NCBI RefSeq assembly: GCF_003610355.1
Contig: NZ_RAPY01000001.1
Span: 1,302,001 to 1,366,000, forward strand
DNA from: Sphingobacterium detergens
GTDB taxonomy: Bacteria > Bacteroidota > Bacteroidia > Sphingobacteriales > Sphingobacteriaceae
Length of the DNA: 64,000 nucleotides
Direction of reading: 5' to 3'
Each line of letters opens with the position of its first letter. The first letter of the stretch is position 1. The position numbers were made by a program, and so were the translations under genes. Shown in pieces: positions 18,800 to 28,700 of this stretch. The notes under the pieces were generated by a model. It worked only from the letters and a program-made list of their open reading frames with translations, was not told the DNA's origin and ran no database searches.

Positions 18800-19093
18800 A
18801 TGGATAAATTGAAGAAATTCCAATTGATGGAAAAAATAGCGAGAGAATTAGAAGATGTCAGAAATAGCCAACAAGCTGTTTTAGAAAAGATAGGCAAAAT
18901 CGAAGTTGATAACATCGAACTCGGTGATAAGAAGATTGAACAAACAATTCCCGAAATCTATCAACGCACAGCGGATAATTCAGACGCTATCAAAGCGCTT
19001 CTGGAATCTTTTCAAGAACAGACAGCAGAGTTTGGTGAGAAAAACAATGTAGAAAAATTATTGGAGCAACAACAAATCAATAGTATAAAATAG
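18800..19093 (+). CDS. Small coiled-coil protein, unknown
   Basis: The 97-residue product is highly charged and predicted helical throughout, for example KIARELEDVRNSQQAVLEKI and LLESFQEQTAEFGEKNNVEK. It has no Cys, no signal peptide and no membrane segment. ATG 18800 was chosen over a TTG two codons upstream. It sits alone between terminators. I do not recognise the family. Confidence 0.65.
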   Translation: MDKLKKFQLMEKIARELEDVRNSQQAVLEKIGKIEVDNIELGDKKIEQTIPEIYQRTADNSDAIKALLESFQEQTAEFGEKNNVEKLLEQQQINSIK

Positions 19094-19111
19094 TTGTCTT
19101 CAAAATACGAA

Positions 19112-19140
19112 AAATGCCGATTTTTCAATCGGCATTTTTT
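19112..19140. terminator. Bidirectional terminator between the coiled-coil gene and cmk
   Basis: The stem AAAATGCCGAT/ATCGGCATTTT has T runs on both strands. It serves the rightward coiled-coil gene and the leftward cmk operon. Confidence 0.85.
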
Positions 19141-19152
19141 GTTATATCGCGT

Positions 19153-19848
19153 TTATGCTTGTATTCTTGAGGCTTTAACTTTCAGATATTCCTCCTCAAC
19201 AAAATGTAGTTGCTGCTCTGGAGTCAAATTTGAGTTATCCAATACGATAGCATCTTCGGCTTGTCTCAGCGGACTCTCAGCACGGGTGCTATCAATACGA
19301 TCCCGATTGGCGAGATTCTCAACAACCTCTTCGAGTGTAACATCCTCCCCTTTTTCCGTCAATTCCAGATATCTTCTGGCAGCCCTAACTTTCGGATCTG
19401 CGGTCATAAAAATTTTCAGATCGGCATCAGGGAAAACGGTGGTACCAATATCCCGGCCATCCATAATAATATTTCTCCGGCTACCTAATTTTTGCTGTTG
19501 TGCCACCATTGCGGTTCGTACTGCTTTAATTGCACTTACATCACTGACTTTATCAGAAATGTACATCTGACGGATTTCTTCCGAAATATCTTCATCATTG
19601 AGGTGAATCTCCGTTTTGACTGCATTTGGAATAAAGTCAATATGGATCTCATTTAATGCCTGATCAATCGCTTCCTGATTATCCAGTGCAATATTATGAC
19701 GAATAAAATAAAGCGTTACCGCTCTGTACATCGCGCCGCTGTCAATAAAGGCAAATTTCAGCTTTTTAGCTAAAGCTTTGGCAAGCGTACTTTTTCCACA
19801 AGAGGAAAAGCCATCTATGGCGATAATAAAATTGTGTCTTCCACTCAT
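19153..19848 (-). CDS. cmk: Cytidylate kinase
   Basis: The 231 residues match the usual length. The P-loop is DGFSSCGKSTLAKALAK near residue 12, followed by FIDSGAMYRAVTLYFI. MDGRDIGTTVFPDADLKIFM and ARRYLELTEKGEDVTLEEV cover the CMP-binding and lid regions. It phosphorylates CMP/dCMP to the diphosphates in the cytoplasm. Its start overlaps the stop of the 137-residue gene by 1 nt, giving a topA - unknown - cmk operon. Confidence 0.96.
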   Translation of the reverse strand: MSGRHNFIIAIDGFSSCGKSTLAKALAKKLKFAFIDSGAMYRAVTLYFIRHNIALDNQEAIDQALNEIHIDFIPNAVKTEIHLNDEDISEEIRQMYISDKVSDVSAIKAVRTAMVAQQQKLGSRRNIIMDGRDIGTTVFPDADLKIFMTADPKVRAARRYLELTEKGEDVTLEEVVENLANRDRIDSTRAESPLRQAEDAIVLDNSNLTPEQQLHFVEEEYLKVKASRIQA

Positions 19849-20261
19849 TATTCATTTCCTCCTATGATGACACCGGGCTTATTCACTAAAGGTACTTTAG
19901 TTAAATTACCATCCACGATGCTTTCTGGTAAAAAGATATATTTTTTATCGTAAATAATATTGTCAATATAAAAGCTCAACCAATACTCGTTGGTCAGACC
20001 GAATACCTGCTCATCGATCGCTTCAACCCGATCAAAGGATTTGGGCTCTATATTCCCGATGAAATGCCGTAATGTTGTTGTGGTAACCTGTCTCCCATCC
20101 TTTTCACCATACCCTTTTGAACTGATCAGCACATTCTGTATCGCGATATTCTTATCGTTGATAACATACACTGTCCAGTTCTTAGTCTCCACGGTTTCGC
20201 CCTCCAAAACCACGGCAATCATAATATCTTTTACTATATTTTCTGGCAAATCTGCTTTCAT
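19848..20261 (-). CDS. Conserved-looking unknown between topA and cmk
   Basis: The 137-residue soluble product has no signal peptide and no Cys-based motif. It contains beta-rich stretches such as NWTVYVINDKNIAIQNVLIS, RHFIGNIEPKSFDRVEAIDE and YWLSFYIDNIIYDKKYIFLP. I do not recognise a named domain. Its start is 2 nt after the topA stop and its stop overlaps the cmk start by 1 nt, so translation is probably coupled. The tight packing argues for a real gene. Confidence 0.75.
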   Translation of the reverse strand: MKADLPENIVKDIMIAVVLEGETVETKNWTVYVINDKNIAIQNVLISSKGYGEKDGRQVTTTTLRHFIGNIEPKSFDRVEAIDEQVFGLTNEYWLSFYIDNIIYDKKYIFLPESIVDGNLTKVPLVNKPGVIIGGNE

Positions 20262-20263
20262 CC

Positions 20264-22663
20264 TTATTTAGACTTTGTCGTTTTCTTAGCTGGAGCCTTC
20301 TTTGCTGTTGCTTTTTTAGCAACTGTTTTCTTTTCGGCAGTTTTTGCTTTAACGGCTTTACCCTTCGGAGCATCCGCTGCGGCCCACTTCAACACATCTT
20401 CGTAGCTGATCTTTTCGATTTCCGTTCCTTTCGGAATTTTCAAATTCTGCTTACCAAAACGAATAAATGGTCCCCAACGGCCTTGTTCAATCTGCGCATC
20501 CGGATTTTCATCGAATACACGGATTACTTTTTCAATATCCTTCTGACGTTTTTCCTTAATGATCTGAATACATTCCTCTTCGGTTACATCCAAAGGATCC
20601 ACTCCTTTTGGCAAAGAATAGAAAGCCGAGTTATGACGGATATAAGGTCCAAATCTGCCGATAGCAACTGTCATTTCCTTCTCTTCAAATACACCAACTT
20701 TTTTGGGCAATTTGAATAACTCCATCGCATCTTCAAAGGTGATTGTTTCAATCATCTGTCCTTTGCGTAGGGATGCAAATCGAGGTTTTTCCTCATCATC
20801 AGGAGAACCGATTTGAACCAAAGGTCCAAATTTTCCGATACGTACAGAGACGGGTTTACCTGAAACTGGATCTACGCCTAGCTCACGTTCATTGTTAGCG
20901 CGATCGGCATTCTCCAATGTATCTTCAACTTCAGAGTGAAAAGGCCCATAGAAATCGTGCAACATTTTTGTCCATTCGGTCAATCCATGTGCAATATCGT
21001 CAAACTCTTTCTCCACATTCGCTGTAAAGTGAAAGTCTACAATACCATTGAAATGCTCTACAAGGAAATCATTCACAACAATACCGATATCTGTTGGGAA
21101 CATTTTTCCTTTTTCTGCTCCTGTTATTTCCGTCTTAGTGACAGCTTTCAATTCCGTGTTCTCAAGCGTCAGCACACGATAATCACGTGATCGCCCCTCT
21201 CTTTCTTCTTTCACAACATAGCCACGATTTTGGATCGTAGAAATTGTTGGTGCATAAGTAGAAGGTCTTCCGATACCCAGTTCCTCCAATTTCTTCACCA
21301 ATGCGGCCTCAGTATAACGTGCCGGAGGTCTTGTAAAACGTTCCGTCGCAGACATACTTTTTAAAGTCAGTTGTAAACCAACTGTCAATGGCGGAAGGAT
21401 TGCATTATCGCTATCCTCATCAAGGGTCGTCTCCTGATCATCATCTACAGATTCCATATAGACTTTCAGAAAACCATCAAATTTCATCACCTCACCTGAA
21501 GCGTTTAGATCTTCTGAACGTGTGGAAATCGAAATTTTCGCTAGTGTCCGCTCAAATTCTGCTTCACTCATCTGGGAAGCAATTGCTCTCTTCCAGATCA
21601 GTTCATACAATCGCTTTTCAGCAGAATCGCCTTCAATGGTATGTTCAGAAAAATAAGTAGGACGTATAGCCTCGTGCGCTTCCTGTGCGCCCGAAGTTTT
21701 TGTTTTATATCTTCTTACTTTATGGTATTGGTTACCATATGCCGATTTAATTTCTTTTTCAGCTGCGTCTATAGCAGTATCGCTCAAATTGACTGAGTCG
21801 GTACGCATATAGGTGATACGTCCGGACTCATACAGACGCTGGGCAACCTGCATGGTACGTGCCACAGAGAATCCAAGTTTTCTACTCGCTTCCTGTTGCA
21901 AGGTAGAAGTTGTAAATGGCGCTGCTGGCGAACGTTTCGATGGTTTTGTCTCCAGATTTTTAACGGAGAACAAAGCCGCCTTACAGTCTTCCAAAAATTG
22001 AGTAGCCTCCGCTTCTGTCGCAAATCGTTGTGGAAGCTCAGCTTTAAAACTATCTTTAACCTTACCTGTATGAAAGAAAGCAACGATCTTAAATGCTGCC
22101 TCAGGTTCAAATTTGTTAATCTCACGCTCCCTGTCGACGATCAACCTCACGGCAACAGATTGTACACGGCCAGCAGATAAAGATGGTTTCACCTTTTTCC
22201 ATAAAACGGGTGACAACTCAAAGCCCACCAATCGATCTAATACACGTCTCGCCTGTTGTGCGTTGACAAGATTATAATCTATTTTACGGGGATTGTCGAT
22301 GGCTTTTAGTATTGCTGGTTTCGTGATCTCATGAAACACAATACGTTTAGTACTTTCATCTTTCAGTCCCAATGTCTCAAATAAATGCCAAGAGATAGCT
22401 TCCCCCTCACGGTCCTCATCGGATGCGAGCCATACAGTTTCTGCTGCCTTAGCTAATTTTTTCAGCTCGCTTACGACTGCCTTCTTATCAGAGGGAACTT
22501 CGTACTTCTGTTCGAAATTGTTCTCTGTATTAATTGCATCATCGGTTTTCACCAGGTCACGGATATGTCCATAACTTGACTTTACCAAAAAATCACTACC
22601 TAAATATCCTTCTATCGTTTTTGCTTTCGCTGGAGACTCAACTATCAATAAATTTTTCGCCAT
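20264..22663 (-). CDS. topA: DNA topoisomerase I (type IA) with a Lys/Ala-rich tail
   Basis: The 799-residue product has an N-terminal TOPRIM domain with LLIVESPAKAKTIEGYLG and WLASDEDREGEAISWH. The active-site Tyr is near residue 285 in ESGRITYMRTDSVNLS, and GRPSTYAPTISTIQNRGYV follows. The C-terminal part has small repeats (RIGKFGPLVQIG, AIGRFGPYIRHN, RWGPFIRFGKQN) instead of Cys4 zinc fingers. It ends in a tail of repeated KKA/AKK units (about the last 35 residues) resembling histone H1. It relaxes negative supercoils. A close -7 match (TTTATTTG) lies just upstream of the start on the minus strand. Confidence 0.96.
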   Translation of the reverse strand: MAKNLLIVESPAKAKTIEGYLGSDFLVKSSYGHIRDLVKTDDAINTENNFEQKYEVPSDKKAVVSELKKLAKAAETVWLASDEDREGEAISWHLFETLGLKDESTKRIVFHEITKPAILKAIDNPRKIDYNLVNAQQARRVLDRLVGFELSPVLWKKVKPSLSAGRVQSVAVRLIVDREREINKFEPEAAFKIVAFFHTGKVKDSFKAELPQRFATEAEATQFLEDCKAALFSVKNLETKPSKRSPAAPFTTSTLQQEASRKLGFSVARTMQVAQRLYESGRITYMRTDSVNLSDTAIDAAEKEIKSAYGNQYHKVRRYKTKTSGAQEAHEAIRPTYFSEHTIEGDSAEKRLYELIWKRAIASQMSEAEFERTLAKISISTRSEDLNASGEVMKFDGFLKVYMESVDDDQETTLDEDSDNAILPPLTVGLQLTLKSMSATERFTRPPARYTEAALVKKLEELGIGRPSTYAPTISTIQNRGYVVKEEREGRSRDYRVLTLENTELKAVTKTEITGAEKGKMFPTDIGIVVNDFLVEHFNGIVDFHFTANVEKEFDDIAHGLTEWTKMLHDFYGPFHSEVEDTLENADRANNERELGVDPVSGKPVSVRIGKFGPLVQIGSPDDEEKPRFASLRKGQMIETITFEDAMELFKLPKKVGVFEEKEMTVAIGRFGPYIRHNSAFYSLPKGVDPLDVTEEECIQIIKEKRQKDIEKVIRVFDENPDAQIEQGRWGPFIRFGKQNLKIPKGTEIEKISYEDVLKWAAADAPKGKAVKAKTAEKKTVAKKATAKKAPAKKTTKSK

Positions 22664-23034
22664 CTAATTTGAGATTTGTGCAAATAAAGGGAATTCTAAA
22701 AGGAATGACAATAATTTCTTGCAAAAAAGACAAAAAAAATAGATTTCACCTTAACATATAAGTGTATTGTCCTATTTTTAATCAAGCTACAATCCGTCCC
22801 CGAAAGGCTTTCTTCTTGTAAAGAATGATATTTAACAGGCCTTTAAAACTTCGTTTTTCTTCACTTCAATAATTTCAACGATTCATTTTAGTTTGTTCTG
22901 TTTCGAAAACACATTCAAAAACAGGAAAAATCAAGGATCTGAAACCTTCAAAGTAAAAAAAGTAAAATAGGTTATGTATATTCGCCTATTCATAGCGGGG
23001 TAATTCACCCTTATTTTGTTTAAATATAATAATA
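22664..23034. other. Intergenic region between divergent topA and the phosphodiesterase gene
   Basis: These 371 nt hold no convincing gene or RNA. On the plus strand TATATTCG (22977-22984), one base off the -7 consensus, could serve the phosphodiesterase gene. On the minus strand TTTATTTG just upstream of topA is also one base off. Otherwise I see only AT-rich sequence. Confidence 0.4.
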
Positions 23035-23946
23035 ATGAAAAGAAGTCCTCTTAGAATAGCCTTTTTTGGTCTGATATTATCATCTGTGTCTTGTTCAGTT
23101 ATGAAAGATTCCACAAAAACAACCAACAGCTTTCCTAAACTCAGTTTGGAAGCACATCGTGGCGGACGTGGCCTCTACCCCGAAGAATCTATTGCTGCCA
23201 TGAAAAATGCAATTGATCTGCCCCAGGTAACAACACTGGAAATGGATTGTCACATTACAAAGGACAAGAAAGTCGTTGTTTTTCACGACGACTATCTCAA
23301 TCCTAAATTTGTGTTAAAACCAGATGGCACTGAGATTCCCGAAAAAGATAAATCATTGAAAATATATGCAATGAACTATAAAGACCTGATCAAGTACGAT
23401 ATTGGTTCCAAATTTTATAAGGAGTTTCCCGAACAGAAAAAACAAGTTACACGTATTGCAAAACTCGCCGACCTCATCGATAGTACAGAAGCCTATGCCC
23501 TCCAAAAGAGAACAGCGCCTATGTTTTATAATATTGAGGTGAAAAGTAAAGAGGATAAAGACGGTATCTATCATCCCAGAGTGGAAGAATTCGTTGATTT
23601 AATGGTACAGGTGATCACAGAGAAAAAAATTGCAGCACGTACCGTGATTCAATCCTTTGATATCCGGGCAGTCAAGTATCTAAACAAAGCCTACCCACAA
23701 TTAAAAGTTTCTTACCTTATTGAAGGCAACTATACAAAAAATGCACAGGAGACAATCGCAGCATTAGGTTTTACTCCTTTCATCATTAGCCCACACTATA
23801 AGCTGGTGACCAGCGAATTTGTCAAACAATACCATAAAGCTAATGTTAAGGTAATTCCATGGACAGTAAATAGTAAAGCAGAGATTGAGCAATTGAAGGC
23901 ACTGAAAGTAGATGGAATTATCAGTGACTATCCCAATCTGTTTTAA
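23035..23946 (+). CDS. Glycerophosphodiester phosphodiesterase family lipoprotein
   Basis: The 303-residue product has a lipoprotein signal (lipobox SSVSC, Cys 20). The GDPD TIM-barrel signatures are LEAHRGGRGLYPEESIAAM (catalytic His and Arg), LEMDCHITKDKKVVVFHDD (metal-binding Glu/Asp and catalytic His) and FYNIEVKSKE. The end VIPWTVNSKAEIEQLKALKV plus DGIISDYPNLF is the typical C-terminus. It would hydrolyse glycerophosphodiesters to glycerol 3-phosphate and an alcohol in the periplasm. It is transcribed alone. Confidence 0.92.
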   Translation: MKRSPLRIAFFGLILSSVSCSVMKDSTKTTNSFPKLSLEAHRGGRGLYPEESIAAMKNAIDLPQVTTLEMDCHITKDKKVVVFHDDYLNPKFVLKPDGTEIPEKDKSLKIYAMNYKDLIKYDIGSKFYKEFPEQKKQVTRIAKLADLIDSTEAYALQKRTAPMFYNIEVKSKEDKDGIYHPRVEEFVDLMVQVITEKKIAARTVIQSFDIRAVKYLNKAYPQLKVSYLIEGNYTKNAQETIAALGFTPFIISPHYKLVTSEFVKQYHKANVKVIPWTVNSKAEIEQLKALKVDGIISDYPNLF

Positions 23947-24039
23947 TCCTTGATTTCTTGACAACGATCAAAGATCAGCTTGTTCAATTCCCGATGATCT
24001 AAATCTGAAAGACCAAAATAAAGTAGCTTGCGCTGTGCA

Positions 24040-24855
24040 CTACTCTATTTTGGTCTTACTTTTAAGGGCTTTATCAATATACTCCCTACCTTTTTGAACC
24101 AAAAACTCTGCCCGGTGGTAGTCCCACAAATTACAGATGTTATAAGGGATGTTGACAACAACATCGGGACGATAGAGATCAATAATCATACGGCTCATTT
24201 TTCTACGCATCACATAATAGGAAGCTTGTAGAATATCCAGCGAATTTGAGGTTTTTGTATCCAATTTTTTGATAACAGAATACTGTTTATCCGGTTTTGA
24301 TTCCAGATTGACCGCTATAATTAAATTTTCTTTTCGTGTGACATGGTTGATGGGTAATGGGTTGAGGACACCGCCATCCACATAGACATGCGTATCCTCC
24401 TCTACTGCTGTAAAAACAGCCGGTATCGCAATAGAAGCCCGTATAGCGTCATACATACTTCCAAAATCGAGTACAACTTCTTTTTCATAATTCAGATCAG
24501 TGGCAACAGCCTTGAATAAAATAGGAAACGTTTCGATATTCGCATCGGGAATAACCGATTTCAAGGCATTGAAGACTTTAATTCCTTTCATCATTCCCAG
24601 ACCCTTCCAGCTGAAATCCATCATATTGAAAACCGATTTCTTTGTTAGATTATGCATCCAGTCTTCCAGCACATCCATCTTTCCCTGGGCGTAAATTCCG
24701 CCGACCAATGCGCCAATGGAACAGCCCACAATTTCATCGATCTCAAAGCCCATTTCCTCTAGTTTGCGGATAATACCGATATGTACCAATCCTCTCGCTC
24801 CCCCGCCCCCGAGGACAAGTGTTACTTTACGATTTAAAAAATCTTTCTCTGACAT
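24040..24855 (-). CDS. Patatin-like phospholipase family protein
   Basis: The 271-residue product, from ATG 24855, has the oxyanion block LVLGGGGARGLVHIGII, the nucleophile GCSIGALVGG (GxSxG) and the dyad Asp in YVDGGVLNPLPIN. This is the minimal bacterial patatin set, without a signal peptide, so it is probably a cytosolic or membrane-associated lipid acyl hydrolase. Eleven extra upstream codons are open (ATG 24888), but the shorter start is more typical. It is convergent with the phosphodiesterase gene, and the substrate is unknown. Confidence 0.9.
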   Translation of the reverse strand: MSEKDFLNRKVTLVLGGGGARGLVHIGIIRKLEEMGFEIDEIVGCSIGALVGGIYAQGKMDVLEDWMHNLTKKSVFNMMDFSWKGLGMMKGIKVFNALKSVIPDANIETFPILFKAVATDLNYEKEVVLDFGSMYDAIRASIAIPAVFTAVEEDTHVYVDGGVLNPLPINHVTRKENLIIAVNLESKPDKQYSVIKKLDTKTSNSLDILQASYYVMRRKMSRMIIDLYRPDVVVNIPYNICNLWDYHRAEFLVQKGREYIDKALKSKTKIE

Positions 24856-24928
24856 ATACTTAGACCTGCAATATAATGATGTTGACATTGACCCAACAAT
24901 GTAATCCGATAATCACCGTTATTATATG

Positions 24929-24936
24929 TATTTTTG
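24929..24936 (+). promoter_or_regulatory. -7 box TATTTTTG of the DsbA/FrnE-type gene
   Basis: It matches TAnnTTTG. The predicted start near 24941 leaves about 25 nt to the ATG at 24966, which supports that start over the upstream in-frame ATG at 24876. Confidence 0.4.
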
Positions 24937-24965
24937 ATTACAATATACGGAGTAAAATAAGAAAT

Positions 24966-25670
24966 ATGAAAATAGAAATTTGGTCGGACATCATTTGTCC
25001 GTTTTGTTATATTGGCTTGACAAAGCTTGAGTCGGCCCTACAGGAAGTTGAGCAAGATGTACAAGCAGAGATTACCTGGAAATCCTATCAGCTCAATCCA
25101 GAATTTCCCGAAGACGCTCCGGGAATGCCAACGTACGATTACCTTGTCCGTACAAAAGGGATGAGCATGGACGATGTCGTGGCAATGACGGCGCAACTCA
25201 GTGCGCAAGGTAAGGAACTTGGTATCGCATTAAACTTTGATAAAGCAATTGTCGTAAATACAAAAAAAGCACATCGTCTTCTTCATTTTGCGCAGACCCA
25301 TCAAAAAGGAACTGCTTTGAAAAAATCATTATTCAAAGCCCATTTTACCGACGGTTTAGATGTCAACGATAATGCAACCCTTGTTGAACTGGCGAAACAA
25401 GTAGGCCTCCCCGTTCAAGCGGTTCAGGAGCTTTTAGAGTCTGACAACTATGCTTACGATGTCAGTCAGGACATTCAGGAAGGTGTCAACCTCGGTCTTC
25501 GTGGTGTACCATTCTTTGTCTTTGACCGGAAGTATGCAATTCCCGGCGCACAACCCATGGAAGTTTTTCACAATACGATCAAAGAGTGTTTGGCAAGCCA
25601 ATCCGCCCCATTACAACAAAGAGGTGAAGAAGGGCCTTCTTGCGATCCTGAAACAGGAAAATGTGAGTAA
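24966..25670 (+). CDS. DsbA family oxidoreductase (FrnE-like)
   Basis: The 234-residue product begins MKIEIWSDIICPFCYIG, with a thioredoxin-fold CPFC active site near residue 11 and no signal peptide. NTKKAHRLLHFAQTH and RGVPFFVFDRKYAIPGAQP (cis-Pro loop) are typical of the FrnE branch. A second Cys pair sits at the extreme C-terminus (SCDPETGKCE). FrnE-type proteins act as cytoplasmic disulfide oxidoreductases or isomerases. It precedes smc by about 70 nt and may be cotranscribed with it. Confidence 0.92.
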   Translation: MKIEIWSDIICPFCYIGLTKLESALQEVEQDVQAEITWKSYQLNPEFPEDAPGMPTYDYLVRTKGMSMDDVVAMTAQLSAQGKELGIALNFDKAIVVNTKKAHRLLHFAQTHQKGTALKKSLFKAHFTDGLDVNDNATLVELAKQVGLPVQAVQELLESDNYAYDVSQDIQEGVNLGLRGVPFFVFDRKYAIPGAQPMEVFHNTIKECLASQSAPLQQRGEEGPSCDPETGKCE

Positions 25671-25739
25671 AGAAAGAAAAAAGTTTTATTTTAATTTACT
25701 ATTTTCGCAAGCTTATAACGACAAACAAATTTGGTATAA

Positions 25740-28700
25740 ATGCAGTTAACCAAACTAGAAATAAAGGGATTTAAGAGTTTCGGAGACAAGATCACGATCA
25801 ACTTCAATGACGGTGTTACCGCGATTGTTGGGCCAAATGGATGTGGGAAATCCAATGTGGTGGACGCAATACGCTGGGTACTTGGTGAACAAAGTACAAA
25901 GATGCTGCGTTCTGATAAAATGGAAAACATTATTTTTAACGGAACAAAGAACAGAAAACCAGCTAATCTGGCGGAAGTTTCCTTGACCTTCAATAATAAC
26001 AATAATATCCTGCCAACAGAATTCTCTACTGTTACGGTAACACGTAAACTATTCCGAAATGGGGATAGTGAGTATCGTTTGAATGATGTAAAATGTCGTT
26101 TAAAAGATATCACGGATTTATTTTTGGATACCGGGGTCGGTGCCGATAGTTATTCCATCATCGAGCTGAAAATGATCGATGAGATCATCAATAACAAAGA
26201 CAATTCGCGTAGAAATCTTTTTGAGGAAGCATCCGGTATTTCAAAATACAAGGTGCGCAAAAAACAGACGCTAACAAAATTAAAAGATACGGAAGCCGAC
26301 CTCAGCCGGGTAGACGATTTACTCTATGAGATCACAAAAAATCTTAAATCGCTAGAAAATCAAGCCAAAAAGGCGGAGAAATATACCCTACTCAAGCAGG
26401 AATACCGTCAAAGTAGCATTGATCTCGCTTATTATAGAATTGCTGATTTCTCGACTGAACTTGATCGACTTCAAACGCAGGAATCTAAAGTTCAAAAGGA
26501 TTCCGCAAATTCCCAGCAATTGATTCTCCATGCGGAAACTGAACTTCAATCACTGCGTCAGGTAAATTTGGAGCAGGAGAAGAACCTTTCTGTACAACAA
26601 AAGGCTACACAGGAATTTGTCAACAAAATCCGCGGCTATGAGTCGGAAAAGAAGATCAAAAATGAGAAAGTAAAAAATCTTCAGGATAAAGAAAATCGAT
26701 TAAACCTTGATGTCAATAGCGACAAGCAACAACTGAATCACGTCCTTTATACCATTAAAAGACTGAATGAGGAGCTATTTGATGAACAGAATAAACTTGA
26801 TTCACTCAAAGACAATCTGGAATCCAATAAATCCGAAGTGGATGCCCTGAGGGGTCAACAACAATCTGCCAAGGGGAAATTGGATATCTTCAACAAAAGC
26901 AATGCTGAACTTCAGGCTAAGATTTATAAACTCGAGAAGGATCTCGCTGTTTTTAATATCCAAAAAGAAGCCCTTCTTCAGGAAGCTGTCCGCAACAGTG
27001 TAGACACCGAATCGAAAGAAGCAGAATTACTGCAATTTAATAGTGCTGTAGGGGAATTGGAAGGTCGTGTCGAAGCGCAGCAGTTGCAGTATGATTCGGC
27101 CAATCAACTGGAGGAGGAACTGCAAACACAGATTCTTCAATGCCAGACAAATTTAGAGGAGTTTAAAGTACAACTTGCGAAAGACCTTAGATTGGTTGAT
27201 GCCAAACAGAATGAATATAATCTGACAAAATCCCTTATTGACAATTTAGAGGGTTTCCCAGATTCCATTCGATTCTTGAAGAAAAATGCGGGTTGGAAAA
27301 AGCAACCACCGCTCTTCTCCGATGTGCTATTTTGCCAGGAAGACTATCGTGTTGCGATTGAAAATTACCTGGAACCGATCATGAACCATTATGTTGTCGA
27401 GACACAACAAGATGCCGTTCAGGCCATCCAATTATTGAGCGATGCCGCAAAAGGCCGTGCCAATTTCTTCGTTCTGGATGCTATAGATACAGTCGTTAAA
27501 CAGCCCCTTCCTCCACATGACAATCTCATGCCCGCCCTGGATGTGATCACTGTGGATGAAAAATATAAAGCGCTTTGTACCCTACTCCTTCAGCATGTGT
27601 TTATTTTAAAGCAGGAAGGCGAAAAGGAAATGGAGCAGAAGCTTCCCGAAGCAGGACAGGTTATCCTACAGAAGAATGGCCGTTACGCCAAACATCATCT
27701 AGGCCTTTCGGGCGGATCGGTCGGATTATTCGAAGGAAAACGTATCGGTAGAGCGAAAAACCTAGAGGTTCTCTCTCAGGAAATTAAAGCGCTTAATCTG
27801 GAGATTGCAAAACTTGAAGACAAAATAACGGCTGAAACAGCACGTGTGGAGACTTTGCGTAGCAACTCACAAAAAGAACTTATTGATGAACTACGTTTTC
27901 AACTGAACAGACTCAACAATGAGTTGATTACGGTAAAAACCAAACAGGAGCAATATCAAGCTTTCATCAACAATTCGCAAATACGGAAAAAAGATATCCA
28001 GGAAAAAATTGCAACTATCGAGTCGGATCTTACGGTTGCCGAACCTCAGCTTCATGAATTACGTGTAGAAAAAGATCAAAGTGTAACTGAACTTTCCGAA
28101 TTACAGGATCAATTCCATGAAATTTCAGAAATATTAAACGAAAAATCCATCGCCTATAATCAGGAAAATATCAGTTATCATCAACAACTGAATAAAGTCG
28201 CTAATATTAGCAAGGATCTCGAATTCAGAGAGACTCAAAAAGATGATCATGAAATCCGTATCGAGCGAAATAGTATTGAACTCGTTGAAGTACAGGAAGC
28301 ATTGCGAACCACAATCCCATTTGAGGACGAAGAAGATGCAGATCTTATTGCTATGTATGAGCAGAAGATTTCATTGGAAGACGGCCTAAAAGAGCTAGAG
28401 GAAACGTATTATGCGGACAAGCAACAGATCAATAATCTGGAAGATTCACTGACTCAGCAACGCCGTTCAAAAGAACAGAGTGACTTTCTTATCGGTGAGA
28501 TTAAGGATAAGAAAACTGCCTTACAAATTGATCTCAATGCGCTAAAAGAACGTCTTTCAGTCGAATTTAATATCGAATTGAAAGATCTGATCGAACGTGA
28601 GGATGTACCGGAAATAGCCGAAGATCAATCCAGTTTAGCGACAAAATGCAGCAAACTCAAAAAGCAACTCGATGAGTTTGGAACGATCAATTTAATGGCC

